This document shows positions 1 to 12,646 of a DNA stretch of 64,000 bases, in pieces (the stretch's first letter is position 1; each line of letters starts with the position of its first letter). The notes under the pieces were generated by a model. That model was not told where the DNA came from. It saw nothing but the letters and a program-made list of their open reading frames with translations, and made no database searches. A program made the translations under genes and the position numbers. This DNA is from Maniola hyperantus (lineage: Eukaryota > Arthropoda > Insecta > Lepidoptera > Nymphalidae), in NCBI RefSeq assembly GCF_902806685.2, contig NC_048539.1:9002501-9066500 (forward strand). Reading direction: 5' to 3'.

Positions 1-230
1 TCCCTGGAAAATTAACGGGTTCCTAGGGGATTAAATATTTTCACGTAATCAAAGTGGCGGACATGATCTATTTTGTATAAAGATGGCTTAGATCCTTAGG
101 ATATAGGCTACTTATATCCATACCGACAAAATCACGGGAATCATCTGGTGTTAAATAGATGCTTAGGACTTGTTCAATTTTTTCAATTTTTTTATATTAC
201 TCACTTATATTTTTTTAATACATAGGTATT

Positions 231-415
231 TATTTTATTCATATACAAGTTAGCCCTTGACTGCAATCTCACCTGGTGGTAAGTGATTATGTAGTCTAAG
301 ATGGATGCGGGCTAGCTTGGAAGGGGTATGGCAGTTTTTCTTAAATCCATACCCCTTTGGTTTCTACACGGCATCGTATCGGTACGCTAAATCGCTTGGC
401 GGCAATATTTATGCG
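231..415. repeat. Dispersed repeat fragment (LINE-like, CTTGACTGCAATCTCACCTG family)
   Basis: The stretch around 252-345 (block CCTTGACTGCAATCTCACCTG minus its first base, then a GGTGGTAAGTGAT stretch and a GGAAGGGGTATGGCAG box) recurs at 35610-35790 and, more diverged, at 53976-54190. No open frame is seen, so it is a non-coding piece of a transposable element. Confidence 0.6.
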
Positions 416-1398
416 AAAGTAATCATTTTGGTCGAAAAAATATCAAAATTATCTTATATCTTAATAAATCACAAGTAGAATTCAGCAAAAAACTGGTCAG
501 CAGCACTTCCGTGTCATTATATGTATACGACTACACCCACTGAATAGGTTATGCACACACTAGAATAAATTATAACGAAATAATTACTCAGTCCAAATTA
601 TCAATTATTTATTAATCTTCATAGGCTTTTTAGCTACTTCTCCAGATTATAAAATTATTTGTCAATTCTTATTATTTTGACGAATAAGGATACCTAATAT
701 GTAATATTTCTCATTTCGATACATTACCAAAGGTATATTGCAGATATTAACATATAATAAATAATGTAGACTTGACTTAAAATAATATCGAACGTGCTAT
801 TTTGTTTTATACTTATTTTATCGTCTTTTAGTTCATAAGTCTTGGAATATTAAGTATATCTTTTAAATGAGACGCCCACGGTACACCGGGTAAGTTGTTG
901 ATTTTTTGTACATTTATGGCGCCAGCATTCCGCGTCTTTACCAAGAGGAGGTAAGGGGGTCGACACGTAAAGCCACACTGAAATGAGTAAATGTATTTGA
1001 TTTTTATCGATTTGTCCCCATTTTGGCGAACAAATGTATAACAAAGTTGACGCGAAAACGGTTTTACAATGTTTATGATTCATTAAACATGATATTTGAA
1101 TATTAATTCGATTTCTTCAGATTAATCAGATTAACTCATCATTGTAACTGACTCAACTTTGAGGTTTTAAGGTGTGAACGAATATTAATAAAATATCATA
1201 AGTTATAACAGAAATATTCAAATCAAATTCAGAATTTTAATTCATAACTAGTTCTCAGAAATTTTATTTATCGGAAACATTAATCACTTTTAGGCCTCGT
1301 GTAACTTTTATAAACAAACGTCTCATGGAAACTAATATAGAAGAGTCATTTGTATTCCTCGGTTTACCTAAATACCTACTCATTTATCTTAATCTATT
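416..1398. other. Intergenic, no gene seen
   Basis: AT-rich DNA. The only sizeable open frame (850-1083, minus) has no recognisable domain and ordinary intergenic composition. I see no RNA gene or clear repeat boundary. Confidence 0.5.
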
Positions 1399-1946
1399 AA
1401 AAAAAACCGGTCAAATTCGAGTCGGACTTACACATAAAGGTTTTCGTACCAACGTACAAAAAATAGCACTTTTTGTGATGTAATCACAGATACACGGCTT
1501 TCGGATTTTTCCCTTTCCTTGTGCTATAAGACATTGCTCCGTTCCAAATTTCATAATTCCACGGAAGTAGCCTACAAGTTTTTATTTCCTTGTAGGGTCT
1601 TGACAGGCACGACAGACAGACAGACACACAACGACGCGATCCTAAAACGGTTCCTTTTTAGGGTTCCGTAGCCAAATGGCAAAAAACGGAACCCTTATAG
1701 GATTCGTCATGTCTGTCTGTCCGTCTGTCTGTCCGTCCGTATGTCACAGCCACTTTTTTCCGAAACTATAAGAGCTATACTGTTGAAACTATGGTAAGTA
1801 GCTGTATTCTGTGAACCGCATTAAGATTTTCACACAAAAATAGAAAAAAAAAACAATAAATTTTGGGGGTTCCCCCTACTGAAACTCAAAAATTTGTAGT
1901 ACGGAACCCTCAGTGCGCGAGTCTAATTTGCACTTGGCCGGTTTTT
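1399..1946. mobile_element. MITE-like element with AAACCGG ends
   Basis: The left end reads AAAAAACCGGTCAAATTCGA and the right end, reverse complemented, starts AAAAACCGGCCAAGTGC, giving short imperfect terminal inverted repeats. Internal blocks include GGGTTCCGTAGCC and GTCTGTCTGTCC runs. The right half recurs at 26550-27053 and a terminal scrap at 53390-53446. It has no coding capacity and is probably a non-autonomous DNA element. Confidence 0.6.
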
Positions 1947-2892
1947 CTCTTGAGATACGGAAGCCTAAAAACAGTGGGGCCCTTCATAAACATGACTGTT
2001 GTGAGACATCCGGCACGCTATTATAAGAGGTGTTGTGGATTGGATTATTATCAATAGAAAGTGCTATATCAATTTTTCAAACATCTTACTATGTACTTCG
2101 TGGCTTGCATTTAATTAGTTTTCAACTACGTGTATACATAAATATAATAGCATGTATAAATTAAAGCCAAGTCTAAATGTTTGAAATTGCTAATCTAATA
2201 CTAACTAATGTACCTATGTATGTAATAATTATTATTTTGTATAATATTCCTTTACGCTCATGAAGGTGCATAAGCCGTTACACGAGATTCTTATACAAAT
2301 CCTATATCAGCTGTAAGCTACTTATTTATTAAAGATATAATATATTTTTGTTACTTTCTTAACATGTTATTGTAATTTAATTAATTACTAAAATATCAAG
2401 AAGTATATTACCATAATTGGAAACTTACTTACTGATTACATAAACAAGTTATTGATAACACAGATTTATTTTTGTATGTAATAGGAATATATTATAATAA
2501 GATATGTCTAGTGTATTTTTTTTTCTATTTTTTTTATTAGTAAGAGAAAATATTACAATAAAACTTAAAGCTAGTCTTTTCTTATTACTATAATATAAGT
2601 CATGCCAGTGTGGAATGGTACCGAGAATACTGGCTGCATTTCCGCGCTGGACAGTCAGGCTGATCCGTTGCGCAAAAAATGAGCCAACCCTTCTGTCACC
2701 AGATGAAGCTAATCGCGGTTAAGTGTATTTTTGTGATTTGTGTTTCTTAATAATAAAAATAATAATAAGTAATTTGCATAGGATAATTATTAATGTAATT
2801 ATAACATTTATAATATCTTATTGCATCGATTTATTATCTAGGTTTGAAATAAGTATAAAATGGTTTAATATGCTTGAAGAATTAGAGATTTA

Positions 2893-3069
2893 GAGCCTCA
2901 ATAGCTCAATGGTTAAGGAGCGGACTGAATTCCGAAAGGTTGCCGGTTCAAACTCCACCCGTTGCACAATTGTCGTATCTATTCCTAGCACAAGCTTTTC
3001 GCTTAGTTGGAGGGGAAAGAGGAATATTAGTCATAATTAACTAGGCTAATATTCTTTCCAAAAAAAAGA
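2893..3069 (+). mobile_element. tRNA-derived SINE
   Basis: The 5' head is tRNA-like. A box-A-like TAGCTCAATGGTTAAGG lies near 2902 and a box B, GGTTCAAACTCC, near 2946. A unique body and an A-rich tail (3059-3069) follow. The head would be transcribed by RNA polymerase III. It could be mistaken for a tRNA gene, but there is no acceptor-stem pairing and the body continues well past the T arm. Confidence 0.75.
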
Positions 3070-3103
3070 TTAAACTATAAAATTGACTGATACGTATTAC
3101 AAA

Positions 3104-3327
3104 TCTAAATATATAAAAGGAAAAGGTGACTGACTGACTGACTGGCTGATCTATCAACGCACAGCTCAAACTGCTGGACGGATCAGGCTGAAATTTGGCA
3201 TGCAGGTAGCTGTTATGACGTAGGCATCCGCTAAGAAAGGATTTTTGAAAATTCAACCCCTTAGGGGGTGAAACAGGGGTTTGAAATTTGTGTAGTCCAC
3301 GCGGACGAAGTCGCCAGCATAAGCTAG
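3104..3327 (+). mobile_element. Helitron-like non-autonomous element (family B)
   Basis: It starts TC at 3104 and ends CTAG at 3324-3327, followed by T. Shortly before the end is the inverted pair GCGGAC...GTCGC, fitting a Helitron 3' hairpin. The internal GACTGACTGACTGACTGG microsatellite and the body match the copy at 6552-6767. Confidence 0.65.
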
Positions 3328-3900
3328 TACAATATACAATGTTTATTACTTCCTGTTATAAAACGTAAATAACAAGTGGAGACATATTGCGAGAGATAAA
3401 TACCGATGCGAGCTCGTTGATGTCTTTTGTACTGCAACGCTTGGGGCATGCTTCGTGAATTTTTTACTCAAGCCAAGCAAAGCAAGTTTTAAAAACTTTA
3501 GTTTGTATTGTATACTTAATAATTTTTCAACCCTATTCCGGGTACATTATGAAATGTTATAGTTTTATTTTATAATATTATCACTAGCAGTCACTAATAC
3601 TTAGGTTCTAAAACATCGTGAAGGGACTGCGATAGCCAATGATAGGGAGGATCAACACCTGCCAGTTTCGCAGTTTTTGATAGATATGCATTAAAAAAAA
3701 CCCTCACCCAAATTTTATTAATTGTATTGTATTATTAATATACTGAGAACACAGCTTCTTGTTTGAAAATTTTGGATAACATTGAGCTTTAAAATTATTG
3801 CTGACAACATTAGTTCTTCGACTATTAATTATAGATAGAAAAACTATTAGATGATCTATCAAATTGCCAAGGCGAAACCAAAAGACAAACAAACAAAAAT

Positions 3901-4160
3901 GTCGACATCACAGGAGACCGAAGAGCTGGCAGCTACCTCAGACAAAGAATTAGCCTAGCTATTCAAAGGGGGAACGCTGCCAGTATCTTCGGAACCTTGC
4001 CTAAAGGGACTCCTTTTAATAATATATTTTAGTTATAATATTATATTTTTAAGGTTTTAGTTTTAGTTTAAATTATTAATTAATTAACTTTTAATTTGTA
4101 TCTTTTTAAAATGTAATATAGAATAAAAATATTTATTCAGAAAAAAAAGAAAAAAAAAAG
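3901..4160 (+). pseudogene. Retroelement ORF C-terminus and poly(A) tail
   Basis: A 43-codon open frame at 3901-4032 contains SYLRQRISLAIQRGNAASI, which resembles the C-terminal tail of an insect transposable-element protein as I remember it. It ends in TAG and is followed by about 90 bases of AT-rich 3' end, an AATAAA (4123) and an A-rich run at 4141-4160. This layout fits a 5'-truncated retrotransposon insertion. The family cannot be named from the fragment. Confidence 0.45.
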
Positions 4161-4572
4161 ACAATAATGTGCGTGAATATGTGCATATTTGCTGAGATAA
4201 TGCTATGCTCTACTATCTTCAATTTTATTTTTAAAATTATTGTCTGATTTTTAGTTTCAAGCCTTATATTATTAGGCACCTATTTATTGTTTGATTCCCC
4301 ATAACACAACAACACAAGAAATCCTCTAAAATAAAATGATAAAACAAAAAAATTTTCTTTGTTCACCCCACGTATTGCACTACATAATTATTATGACTTG
4401 TCGGCTAACAAGTCATTGTCATCGAATGGATAAACGCCCTTTAACCTTTTATGTTGAGGCATATTGTTAATGTTTGTGTACTTTATGTTTGCAGTTATTG
4501 TATAACTGATTAATAATTACAGCATGAGTGAAGCTTACAGTTTAAATAAAATGTTTATTTACCTAATACTAG

Positions 4573-5025
4573 ATGATGTCCGCTATCAACGCAGATGAAG
4601 ATCTGCGTTGATATAGGTTTTAAAAATCCCGTGGGAACTCTTTAATTTTCTAAGATTAAAAGTAACCTATGACCGTTTCCAGGAAATAAGCAATTTTTGT
4701 ACCTAATTTAGTCAAAATCAGTTAAAAGAATAGGTTGTGAAAAGGTAACACACAGGCAATCAGACACACCTTCATATTTTTAATATAACAATCGACATTT
4801 ACATCTAAGAATATGTATTCTTATCGCTTCTTTACTTGTCCAAACTAAACAATACTATTATTATACATATGAAAGTGTGTCGGTCTGTGATTGTAATGGG
4901 CTCAAAGATAGCTTGCCTCTCGGAGACAGATATAGACAACTTTTTATCCCAGAAAATAAAAGAGTCCCCGCGGGATTAAAAAATTAATCCACGTGGGCCA
5001 AGTCACGTGCGTCATCTAGTATTAA
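4573..5025. repeat. Degraded Helitron-like family B fragments
   Basis: Two diverged pieces adjoin. At 4573-4775 a stretch in reverse orientation includes the family's CCCGTGGGAACTCTTTAATTT box. At 4850-5025 a plus-orientation piece ends CATCTAGT. Neither has coding capacity. Confidence 0.5.
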
Positions 5026-6360
5026 ATAAAGTAAAAACATAAAGGTAAAGTATGCATGTAGGTCCTATGATTAAATCTACAAAATAGTTATATAGTTAGA
5101 TATATTAAAATTTATTTATCGCGTATAATCCCACATCATATCGCACATCATTACCATTTCCAATAAAATTTAATGTTTATAATAATTAATAATTAATAGG
5201 TACATTTGTAAAATATTCAAATCTAAAATCTGGTATTGATTTTTAAATTGCCATTGAAATTGTAGATAATCTGTCATTACTAAAATAGCTTTAAAATATT
5301 TTTTTCTAATTCGGAAACTTTGATAATAATGCTCCGTAAAGTGGAACGAGGAACTCGTGGAGTGGCAACTAGCACGTTGAACCTCCAACATTTGTGTGAG
5401 TGCACGCACACATTTCCGCGACACTGTAGCTACATATTATGCTTGTCCAGTGTATGCGTGTGCAACAAAAACCTACTGAAGTAATCTGATTCACGAGCGT
5501 TCAGGTTAGGCAAGGCGTTTGGGATTAAAATTTTAAATATCTATTATCGCTTATCATTTGCATTAGTTAATTGCACAAAGTTTAGAAGGTGATTATGTAG
5601 TTTTATATTGTTACCGCTAGATAGAGAAATCGTTAATGTCACATTAACTAGATTATTTTGACATTAGCGAAGCCGATTATGTTAAAGTGTGGAATGTCAG
5701 GTAAAATAGCACATTTCAGAAATTTACCGAGTTGAATACCTATTAGCATTCACGTAAATGAAACGTTAAATCAAGAAAGGCCTATTTTTGGTAAGTTTAT
5801 ACATAGGTACCTACTTAAAAAAATAATAAAGAAACGACTGTAAGGTAGCCTATGTAAAGTGATGATGATGGCGATAATTAAAGATCAAGTTTTTAATAAC
5901 TGAAAATAGATATACTTTGGCATTTTAATATTAAGTAGTATGGATAACTAGTCATAAATACATATTTATCATCATATCTAGTGGCTTATAATAATGTGTG
6001 GATTTTTTAAACAACTTTGATTGTTTTGTTAAGAAAGTATATCTACGTCACATTAAAAACCATAAACGTATCCACTATTAGTACCGCCAACAATTATTTC
6101 TTAAAATAGATTTCAAAATAATATTGGTTTGACATTAAGAGACATTACAAAAATAATATCTATCAATCTCCTAATACAATCTACTGTTGACGAAAGATTT
6201 ATAGATACATAACTGGAGGAAGGCAGTAAAGGCTTGCATAAATGACGTATCTGAGACATGATTATGTCTGTTCTTACCTACTTGATGTTTCAATTTACTA
6301 TATTTAGTATCGTATTGTCGTATCGTCATAAGAATTTAGGAATTTGATGATTGTGATTCT
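5026..6360. other. Intergenic, no gene seen
   Basis: AT-rich. The open frame at 5170-5424 (minus) shows no motif or codon-like composition. No RNA gene or clear repeat was recognised. Confidence 0.45.
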
Positions 6361-6551
6361 CTTATACATTCTTATATTATAAATTAATGGAAGTATATGT
6401 CTGTCAAATATGTACTTTTCACGACCTATCCGTTCTTCAGTAACTGATTTTGACGAAGTACAAAAACAGCTTGCATCGCGGAGAAGGACATAAACTACTT
6501 ATTATCCTGGAAAATTAGAGTTTTCACGATCTCAAATCCACGCGGACATCA

Positions 6552-6767
6552 TCTTAAATATATAAAAGTAAAAGGTGACTGACTGACTGATCTATCAACG
6601 TACAGCTCAAACTATTGGACGGATCGGGCTGAAATTTGGCATGCAGATAGCTATTATGACGTAGGCATCCGCTAAGAAAGGATTTTTGAAAATGCAATCC
6701 CTAAAGGGGTGAAATAGGGGTTTGAAATCTGTGTAATCCACGCGGACGAAGTCGCGAGCATAAGCTA
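6552..6767 (+). mobile_element. Helitron-like non-autonomous element (family B)
   Basis: Near-copy of 3104-3327, with TC start, GACTGACTGACTGATC box, hairpin around GCGGACGAAGTCGC and CTAG end at 6764-6767. A fragment of the same broad family (about 6364-6550) lies immediately upstream, suggesting nested or clustered insertion. Confidence 0.65.
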
Positions 6768-7319
6768 GTCTAGTATTAAATTTGGTGAGAGTGAAAATAA
6801 GAGTAGGTACTAAATATAATCTTTTAATACTAATGCTATAAGTGAGTTTAACACATAACATTAGAAAAACGTTTACATGATTCTAATTAGTAATAAAAGT
6901 ACAAGTAAAATGATCTGTAAGACAGCCACTAGTTCACAAAAGCTCGTACGTATTCGAGATTGCGACAAACCAATCAGCGTTCGTCCTTGCCGCTTACAAC
7001 ACCGATAATGCACTGCTAATACGCATCGCATTAAAGACCTCAGAAAAAAACAAAACGCAGTAATTAAATACTGTTTTTTTTCTGGCACCCAAGTTTTTCT
7101 GACCTCACATAGAGTTTCGTAATTGCGATACTTGTTGTACACGTGAATCGATTGTTAAAGATCTAAGTCGCAAGGCCGTACTAAATGTCATTACAGACTC
7201 GATAAGTAATAATCGAGTTCAATAGCAATCGATATTTAGTTTTAATTTAATTTATCCGAATTCCATCAAACTTTCGGGTTCATTCACTATAGCACCCATA
7301 TTATATTGGTTTGTCTTTT

Positions 7320-7640
7320 AATCACGTTGCAACGGAGTAACAGATCGATGTGATTTTTGTATGTATATAGTTAAAGATCTAGAAAGGGGTGTTGCAATAT
7401 CAATACTAATATCTACCTGTCGCGAGTCTTGGATCTCATGATTTCAAGAACAACAATGCATCCTACATTGCGATCCTGTCAATACCATCAATATTTCCTC
7501 GATACAGGATCGCGATATCACGCGTATTGATAATATTGATAGTGTAATCGGCCTCAGAAAGTGATGTAGTTTCTGCATACCTTTTATCCCGGATTTTTAA
7601 AAACCTTAATCCACGCGGATGAAGTCGTGGGTATAATTTT
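7320..7640 (+). repeat. Helitron-like family B remnant with internal insertion
   Basis: The body box TTGCAACGGAGTAACAGATC and the 3' box CCACGCGGATGAAGTCGTGG of family B are both present but separated by unrelated sequence (about 7400-7560), so the copy is interrupted. Confidence 0.4.
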
Positions 7641-8680
7641 GTAATACTATTAAATCTATCAAAGTACCTGTTATTATTTTATATATTTTTGTTTTAAAAG
7701 TTTAACATTTTAAATCAGATATTAAGATAATCTTTGGTCATTAATAAAATTTAAACAAGAAACTTGTTGGCTCCACAAGTTACCAACTATGTGAAGCCGA
7801 CGAGTTTTTTTCCAAACAGCGAATTATCAAAAGTGCACGAATACGGAAGTTTCAGTTATACGATCAAGTGTTTTTTCTTTTTGTGCTGTTGTTTTATTGG
7901 TTTATATTTACTAATTTTAAACTTTATGAAACCGTAAAATGAGCGTGTGGCTAAATTACGGCGTTTAAAATATCTGACTAAACTTAATCAGTACTGTTTT
8001 ACTTATTGATCATTGCAAGCTATACTTAACTTTTTCGTCTTAATTTTGCTTGGATCGATTTTTACAATCGCGAAAAAACTTAGGAGCGAATTTGACGTTT
8101 TGACAGATTTTGTATTGGAAATTGAAATTTATTCATCAGGTGATTGAAAACCAGCCCTTTAGTTAAATACTTAATATGAGCAAACTGTAGAGTATCCTCT
8201 CTTTTTCTTGATATATCAATATTTGTGTACTTAGCTTGTTAATTTATTTTTTATCAATTTGTTTATATTTCAATTATTTTATAGGTTATACAAAAATATT
8301 GTATGAATTCGCAACACAAACTCTACACCCTAAAACAATCGAACCTTCGTTAATAAATTGTCTCAATAATGTCACATGCAAAGTAATGAAGCAATGTAAA
8401 TGCAATCAATTCTCGTTTGGGCTTTGACACGGAAATTATGTCAGATTTATAGGCCTCGTTCACGTTTGATATTTGCTTGCTTTGCATATTAAGTAAAAAT
8501 CCATTCCGAATAATTTCTACATACCTGCTACCTGTTCACTTGTAAAAAAGAAATGTTCCTACACATAATTAAATGCAACATGAAGTTTCGAACTTTATGA
8601 ATAATTCAATAAAAAGATTAATTATTAGTATCTTGGTGTATCTGGACTACTTAATCATAATAAAAAATATAATGCCTATC
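7641..8680. other. Intergenic, no gene seen
   Basis: AT-rich DNA with no supported gene. A 63-codon frame at 8236-8427 is not distinguishable from chance. Confidence 0.45.
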
Positions 8681-8689
8681 GGATCGCCA

Positions 8690-9436
8690 TAGTTTGACGT
8701 CTACAGTCTGACAATCGTAACCACCGCTCGAAACAAGCACCTGTGTCTGGCATCCGTACGAGGCAATGTACGGGCTTATATTAGAAAAAGTACAAAAGGC
8801 CTTCCTAAGATACCTGTATAAACGTTGCTATGGATATTATCCTTTCCTATACCCAACCAAATTTCTGTTAGGTTGCTTAGGTTTCAACTCCCTGGAGGTC
8901 AGACGCATTTGCGACCAACTCAAAATTATGTGTCAAATTTTGCGAGGAGATGTTAATGCTCCAGAACTTCATAACCAACTGTGTCGCATACGTGTCCCTG
9001 AATCCAACAGTAATCTTCGTCCACGAAAAAATACTAATAATATAAATATAATAATACTAATAATACTAATATAAAACTTTTCGTGGTCCCACATCATCGC
9101 ACTGTTGCTAGATCTATGTCACCTATACCCCGTTCATTAGCATCATTCAACGCGCTTTTGGACAATAATGCTCAATGGGACCCATTTAATGATGGGTCTA
9201 TAATACTGGTTCGGGAGTTACTGAAGTACGCTGAGAGCATTGCATGAATATGTCATTCAATGTTCTCAGCGTACATATTCAAAATTCTTTGATCTTTTAT
9301 CGTTTTGTATTTTATGTCTTTTTTCTTGTAGGTACCTTTATTTGTATTTAAATTTATTATTAATCATCTAGTTAGTGTAAGTGGCACTGCCGTTCTAATT
9401 AGATATAAAATAAATAAAATAAATAAATAAATAAAT
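8690..9436 (+). pseudogene. Non-LTR retrotransposon 3' fragment (reverse transcriptase C-terminus)
   Basis: The frame from about 8745 contains KAFLRYLYKRCYGYYPFLYP and GCLGFNSLEVRR, typical of the region after the reverse transcriptase in Jockey/CR1-type LINEs. An AATACT/AATAAT microsatellite expansion near 9028-9072 breaks the frame. A second frame then continues with VPHHRTVARSMSPIPRSLAS and stops at 9245-9247. The 3' end finishes in an (AAATA/AATA)n tail at about 9405-9436. It is a 5'-truncated, frameshifted, dead copy. The clade is uncertain. Confidence 0.75.
9405..9436. repeat. (AATA)n microsatellite
   Basis: Run of AATA/AAATA units forming the 3' tail of the LINE fragment. Confidence 0.8.
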
Positions 9437-10484
9437 TGACTGAAACTTTCCCTTCATTGGCTAAAAATGCCTGAATATTGTAGTAAGAATAATAAAAATA
9501 AACAAATCATAAAATATGAAATGGTAGCAAATTTTGTGTCTCAGCACAGCTCCGACTTAAACTACCGGAACGTTAAAGCTTGACTCCAAAAGGCAGTCAG
9601 TAGCCTAGACCACTGGTTCCACATTTGGAATAACCAGTGGTCTTCGAAGATTATGTAAATCATAAAAGAGCGTGGATTGACATGCAGCTCGTTCCAGCAA
9701 TGCACGGGACTGCAATTACTTTTTTAATATATTATGTATGACATTAATATTGTATATCAAATTTTCGAAAAGAACAACCGTCGAGTTTCTTGCTGGTTCG
9801 TCTCGATAGGAAAGGCATTCCGAAACAGTGGTAGATGCATTTGACGATTCAAAAGTAGGTACTTGTATAAGTTTAATTAAATAAAAAATATTTTAATTTA
9901 TTTATTTATTATAAGTAATTATCAAAATATCTAATTTGAGCCACAGGTAGTGCAGGCATTTCGACTTGCTAGTCTATATTCGAGGTATTTATCTAACAAA
10001 ATTCCGTAATATCCGTTAGGACTAATTCAATGCACGCACACAAGCGCATCATTCGCGCGTGTGCTGCACACATACTTACATTATTTGGTAGGGCTATCAA
10101 ACTCTAAACTTTAGTCCTGCTTTTGTGATATCTTAAGCACTGTTTACGTGTGTTCTAGCACGTAGGTATAGCACGTTGGTAAGGAATTTATAGATCTATT
10201 CTTGAAAAAAATATTACTTATCATGTTATGTAACGTTTTTCTTCCTTTACAACTTTTTCCACTGCCAAGGATCAATGGTAGAGATCTCTTTTAGTATAGA
10301 GATAAGTACTTCCCTGTCCACTTTTTATCTTTTTATTTTTACTGTTACAAAGTTTACATACGAATAAATAAATAAATTGATACCAATGGTAGATATGAGT
10401 GATAATAATTATCAAATTTAAGTTTATCAAACCTTACATAGGTCCCTAGGTGTATTTTTTCTTGTTATTCTCAAAGTAATAGGG
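9437..10484. other. Intergenic, no gene seen
   Basis: AT-rich. A short inverted pair around CCACTGGTT/AACCAGTGG (about 9610-9640) is noted. No gene or recognised repeat. Confidence 0.45.
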
Positions 10485-10711
10485 ATGATGCCCGTGAATT
10501 GGTCCGCGTGGATTTAGATTTTAAAAAATCCTGTAGGAACTTTGTTATTTTCTGAGATAAAAAGTAGCCTATTTCACTCTTCAGGTGTTTAACTATACCC
10601 ATTCAAAAATCACGTCAGTCTGTTTGTATGTTGCGACTTGATTGAAGTAAACTCAACAAACCAATCAACCAAAAAACCATTAAACAAACACACTTTCGTA
10701 TTTATAATATG
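10485..10711 (-). mobile_element. Helitron-like family B copy
   Basis: Reverse-orientation copy. It begins GATGATGCCCGTGAATTGG and carries the family boxes for a glycine-like GTAGGAACTTTG stretch and AAAAAGTAGCC. It ends near TTTATAATATGGGT. Diverged ends. Confidence 0.55.
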
Positions 10712-10734
10712 GGTGGTATTCAACCCTACGTATA

Positions 10735-10920
10735 AGACGGGTACGTATCACGTGTACCTCCGCGCACACGTGCACGGTGGCGGCGGGCGGCAGCGGCGCG
10801 GAACGGGTCGAGAACGACCTGCCGCGGCCCGACGAAAGAACTCAGCCAAGGACGCCCGCGTAACGGTCCCGTAGAGCCTCGCCCGCGTTGGGAACCGTGC
10901 CGCTACGTCAGCACCGGGAT
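10735..10920. promoter_or_regulatory. GC-rich block, possible CpG-rich regulatory or 5' exon sequence
   Basis: About 180 bases far richer in G+C and CpG than the surroundings, with runs such as GGTGGCGGCGGGCGGCAGCG. A 78-codon frame crosses it but mixes repeat sequence and GC block, so I do not call a gene. It could be a promoter-proximal element or unannotated non-coding exon. Confidence 0.3.
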
Positions 10921-12463
10921 ACTATGTTAGGTTGCTTTTACTCATACCAGTAGTTGGAAATTATATATATTTTTTAATTTATTTAACGGTCCTGGATATC
11001 AGTCCTTTAAGGTCTGTTGTAAATGATACATAAATCTTTTTTGTTGTCATATAAACATATTTTCTCTAACCCTATGTTTCCACTAGCCTCAAAAATAAAT
11101 AAAGACTACATTATGATACAAATAGTCGGGCCCTGCGTACATATCTTAAATTTTTGTACATTCGTCTAGCAACTAAGTAATTTTACCATGTTAAAATAAT
11201 TGAAGACTCTGTTTATTAAACATTGTTAAGCGAAAACTCACGGTTAATTTACGCCTGATGGCATGAATCTGGCCTGACCATCATGGTTGTGATGATACAA
11301 AATGCCTAAATCTAGAGCTGGCATACATATCAATATCGCGTAAAGCCATTATATTATACGTAATAACATGTATTTTTATCAGACTACGGTGAAATAAAGG
11401 AAGGGTTAGAAGGGATTTACTATATTTCTAAGTTAGTTAAGAGGAGTACCTACTCAGATTTTAGTATTGAACTTTGTCTTATAATTATCAAAAAAATCAT
11501 TTACGATTCTTTAAGATATACCTAATTTCTTTGATTAAAATTACCAAATATCTTTTCATGGCCCCATCATAAACAGACGCTTCTGATATGGCAATAAAAT
11601 CATTTTGCGAAGAACACCAGAAAAAGACATCGCAGGCCGCAGCAGATCTTTTTGATTACCGGAATGGTGTACGAATCCTCATACCTGTACTTAGATAGAT
11701 ATATTAATTATCTAGTTTCCTACTTATTCGCCAAGCTACATTCATCACTGATTTATATATTTTCGAGTACTCTCTGACATGTATTACATATAAATAGCAA
11801 TAAAACAGTATGGTAGACAGTAATTCATAGATAAACTTCACTTACGCCTTCATTCATTTGAATGTTTTAGACATTTTATCAGCTTTCCTATGAACCGGCA
11901 AAACAGGTTTTGTCTCTATGTCATGCTTGGTAGGTATGTTTATTTTGCTGCTCCATAATTTGAACAAATTGCTTATTTATCTAAGGGCAATTGTTTCATA
12001 ATAATCTAACTGAGGGAAAAATGAAAGATAAAAACGTGATCGAGCCCAAGACTATCTGTAGCGTTTTAACTTTTGGTGACTAGTCTATTTTGAATCTAAT
12101 CATGCATTCTATACCTATTAGATATATAAATCGTAATTGAATATTTCTAATATGTTTATATTTCTGTGAATTCAAAGTGAAATTTTCTCTTTTTCATCAT
12201 GAAAATTAGTCAAATAATTATATTAAAAATTAAAAATCAAGTGTGTAATTGGCCTTACTGTTCTGGGAAGACTATAATAACTTCTTTTACCAAAACTCGA
12301 AAAGAATACGTTCGTTCAGGACACTGACCCCGGGAACGTAAATAACTTCGACACTATATAAGTCATGCAATGCTTCCTTGAACAGTCAAGGTAGCATTGC
12401 GTTCTTAAATATAGAAAAGTTCTACATTGTTTCTAAGATTTATGTAATTATATAATAATATTT
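10921..12463. other. Intergenic, no gene seen
   Basis: AT-rich. The only notable structure is the 15-base-arm hairpin at 12367-12400. Confidence 0.45.
12367..12400. repeat. Short near-perfect hairpin
   Basis: Arms GCAATGCTTCCTTGA and TCAAGGTAGCATTGC pair at 14 of 15 positions around a 4-base loop. It is short for a microRNA precursor. Function unknown. Confidence 0.5.
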
Positions 12464-12646
12464 TCTACATATAAAAATGAATCGCTAAATGTGTTGCTGA
12501 TCGCAAATCTCGAGAACAGCTGAACCGATTTCGCTAATTCTTTTTTTATCATATTCCTTGAAGTACGGGGATGGTTCTTACGAAGAGTAAAATTTTAAAA
12601 AATTTAATCGACTGTTAGGCGATACGAAGTTCGCCGGGGCAGCTAG
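12464..12646 (+). mobile_element. Helitron-like non-autonomous element (family A)
   Basis: Starts TC and ends GGGGCAGCTAG followed by T, with a GGCGA...TCGCC hairpin just before the end. Near-identical copies lie at 28591-28786 and 57704-57890, all in the same orientation. Confidence 0.75.

Noticed and set aside
2893..2967. Possible tRNA gene
   Set aside because: Boxes A and B are present, but no acceptor stem closes and the sequence continues into a SINE body and A-rich tail.
10638..10874. 78-codon frame across the GC-rich block
   Set aside because: It begins inside a Helitron-like repeat and runs into unrelated GC-rich DNA. The Arg/Gly-rich tail reflects composition.
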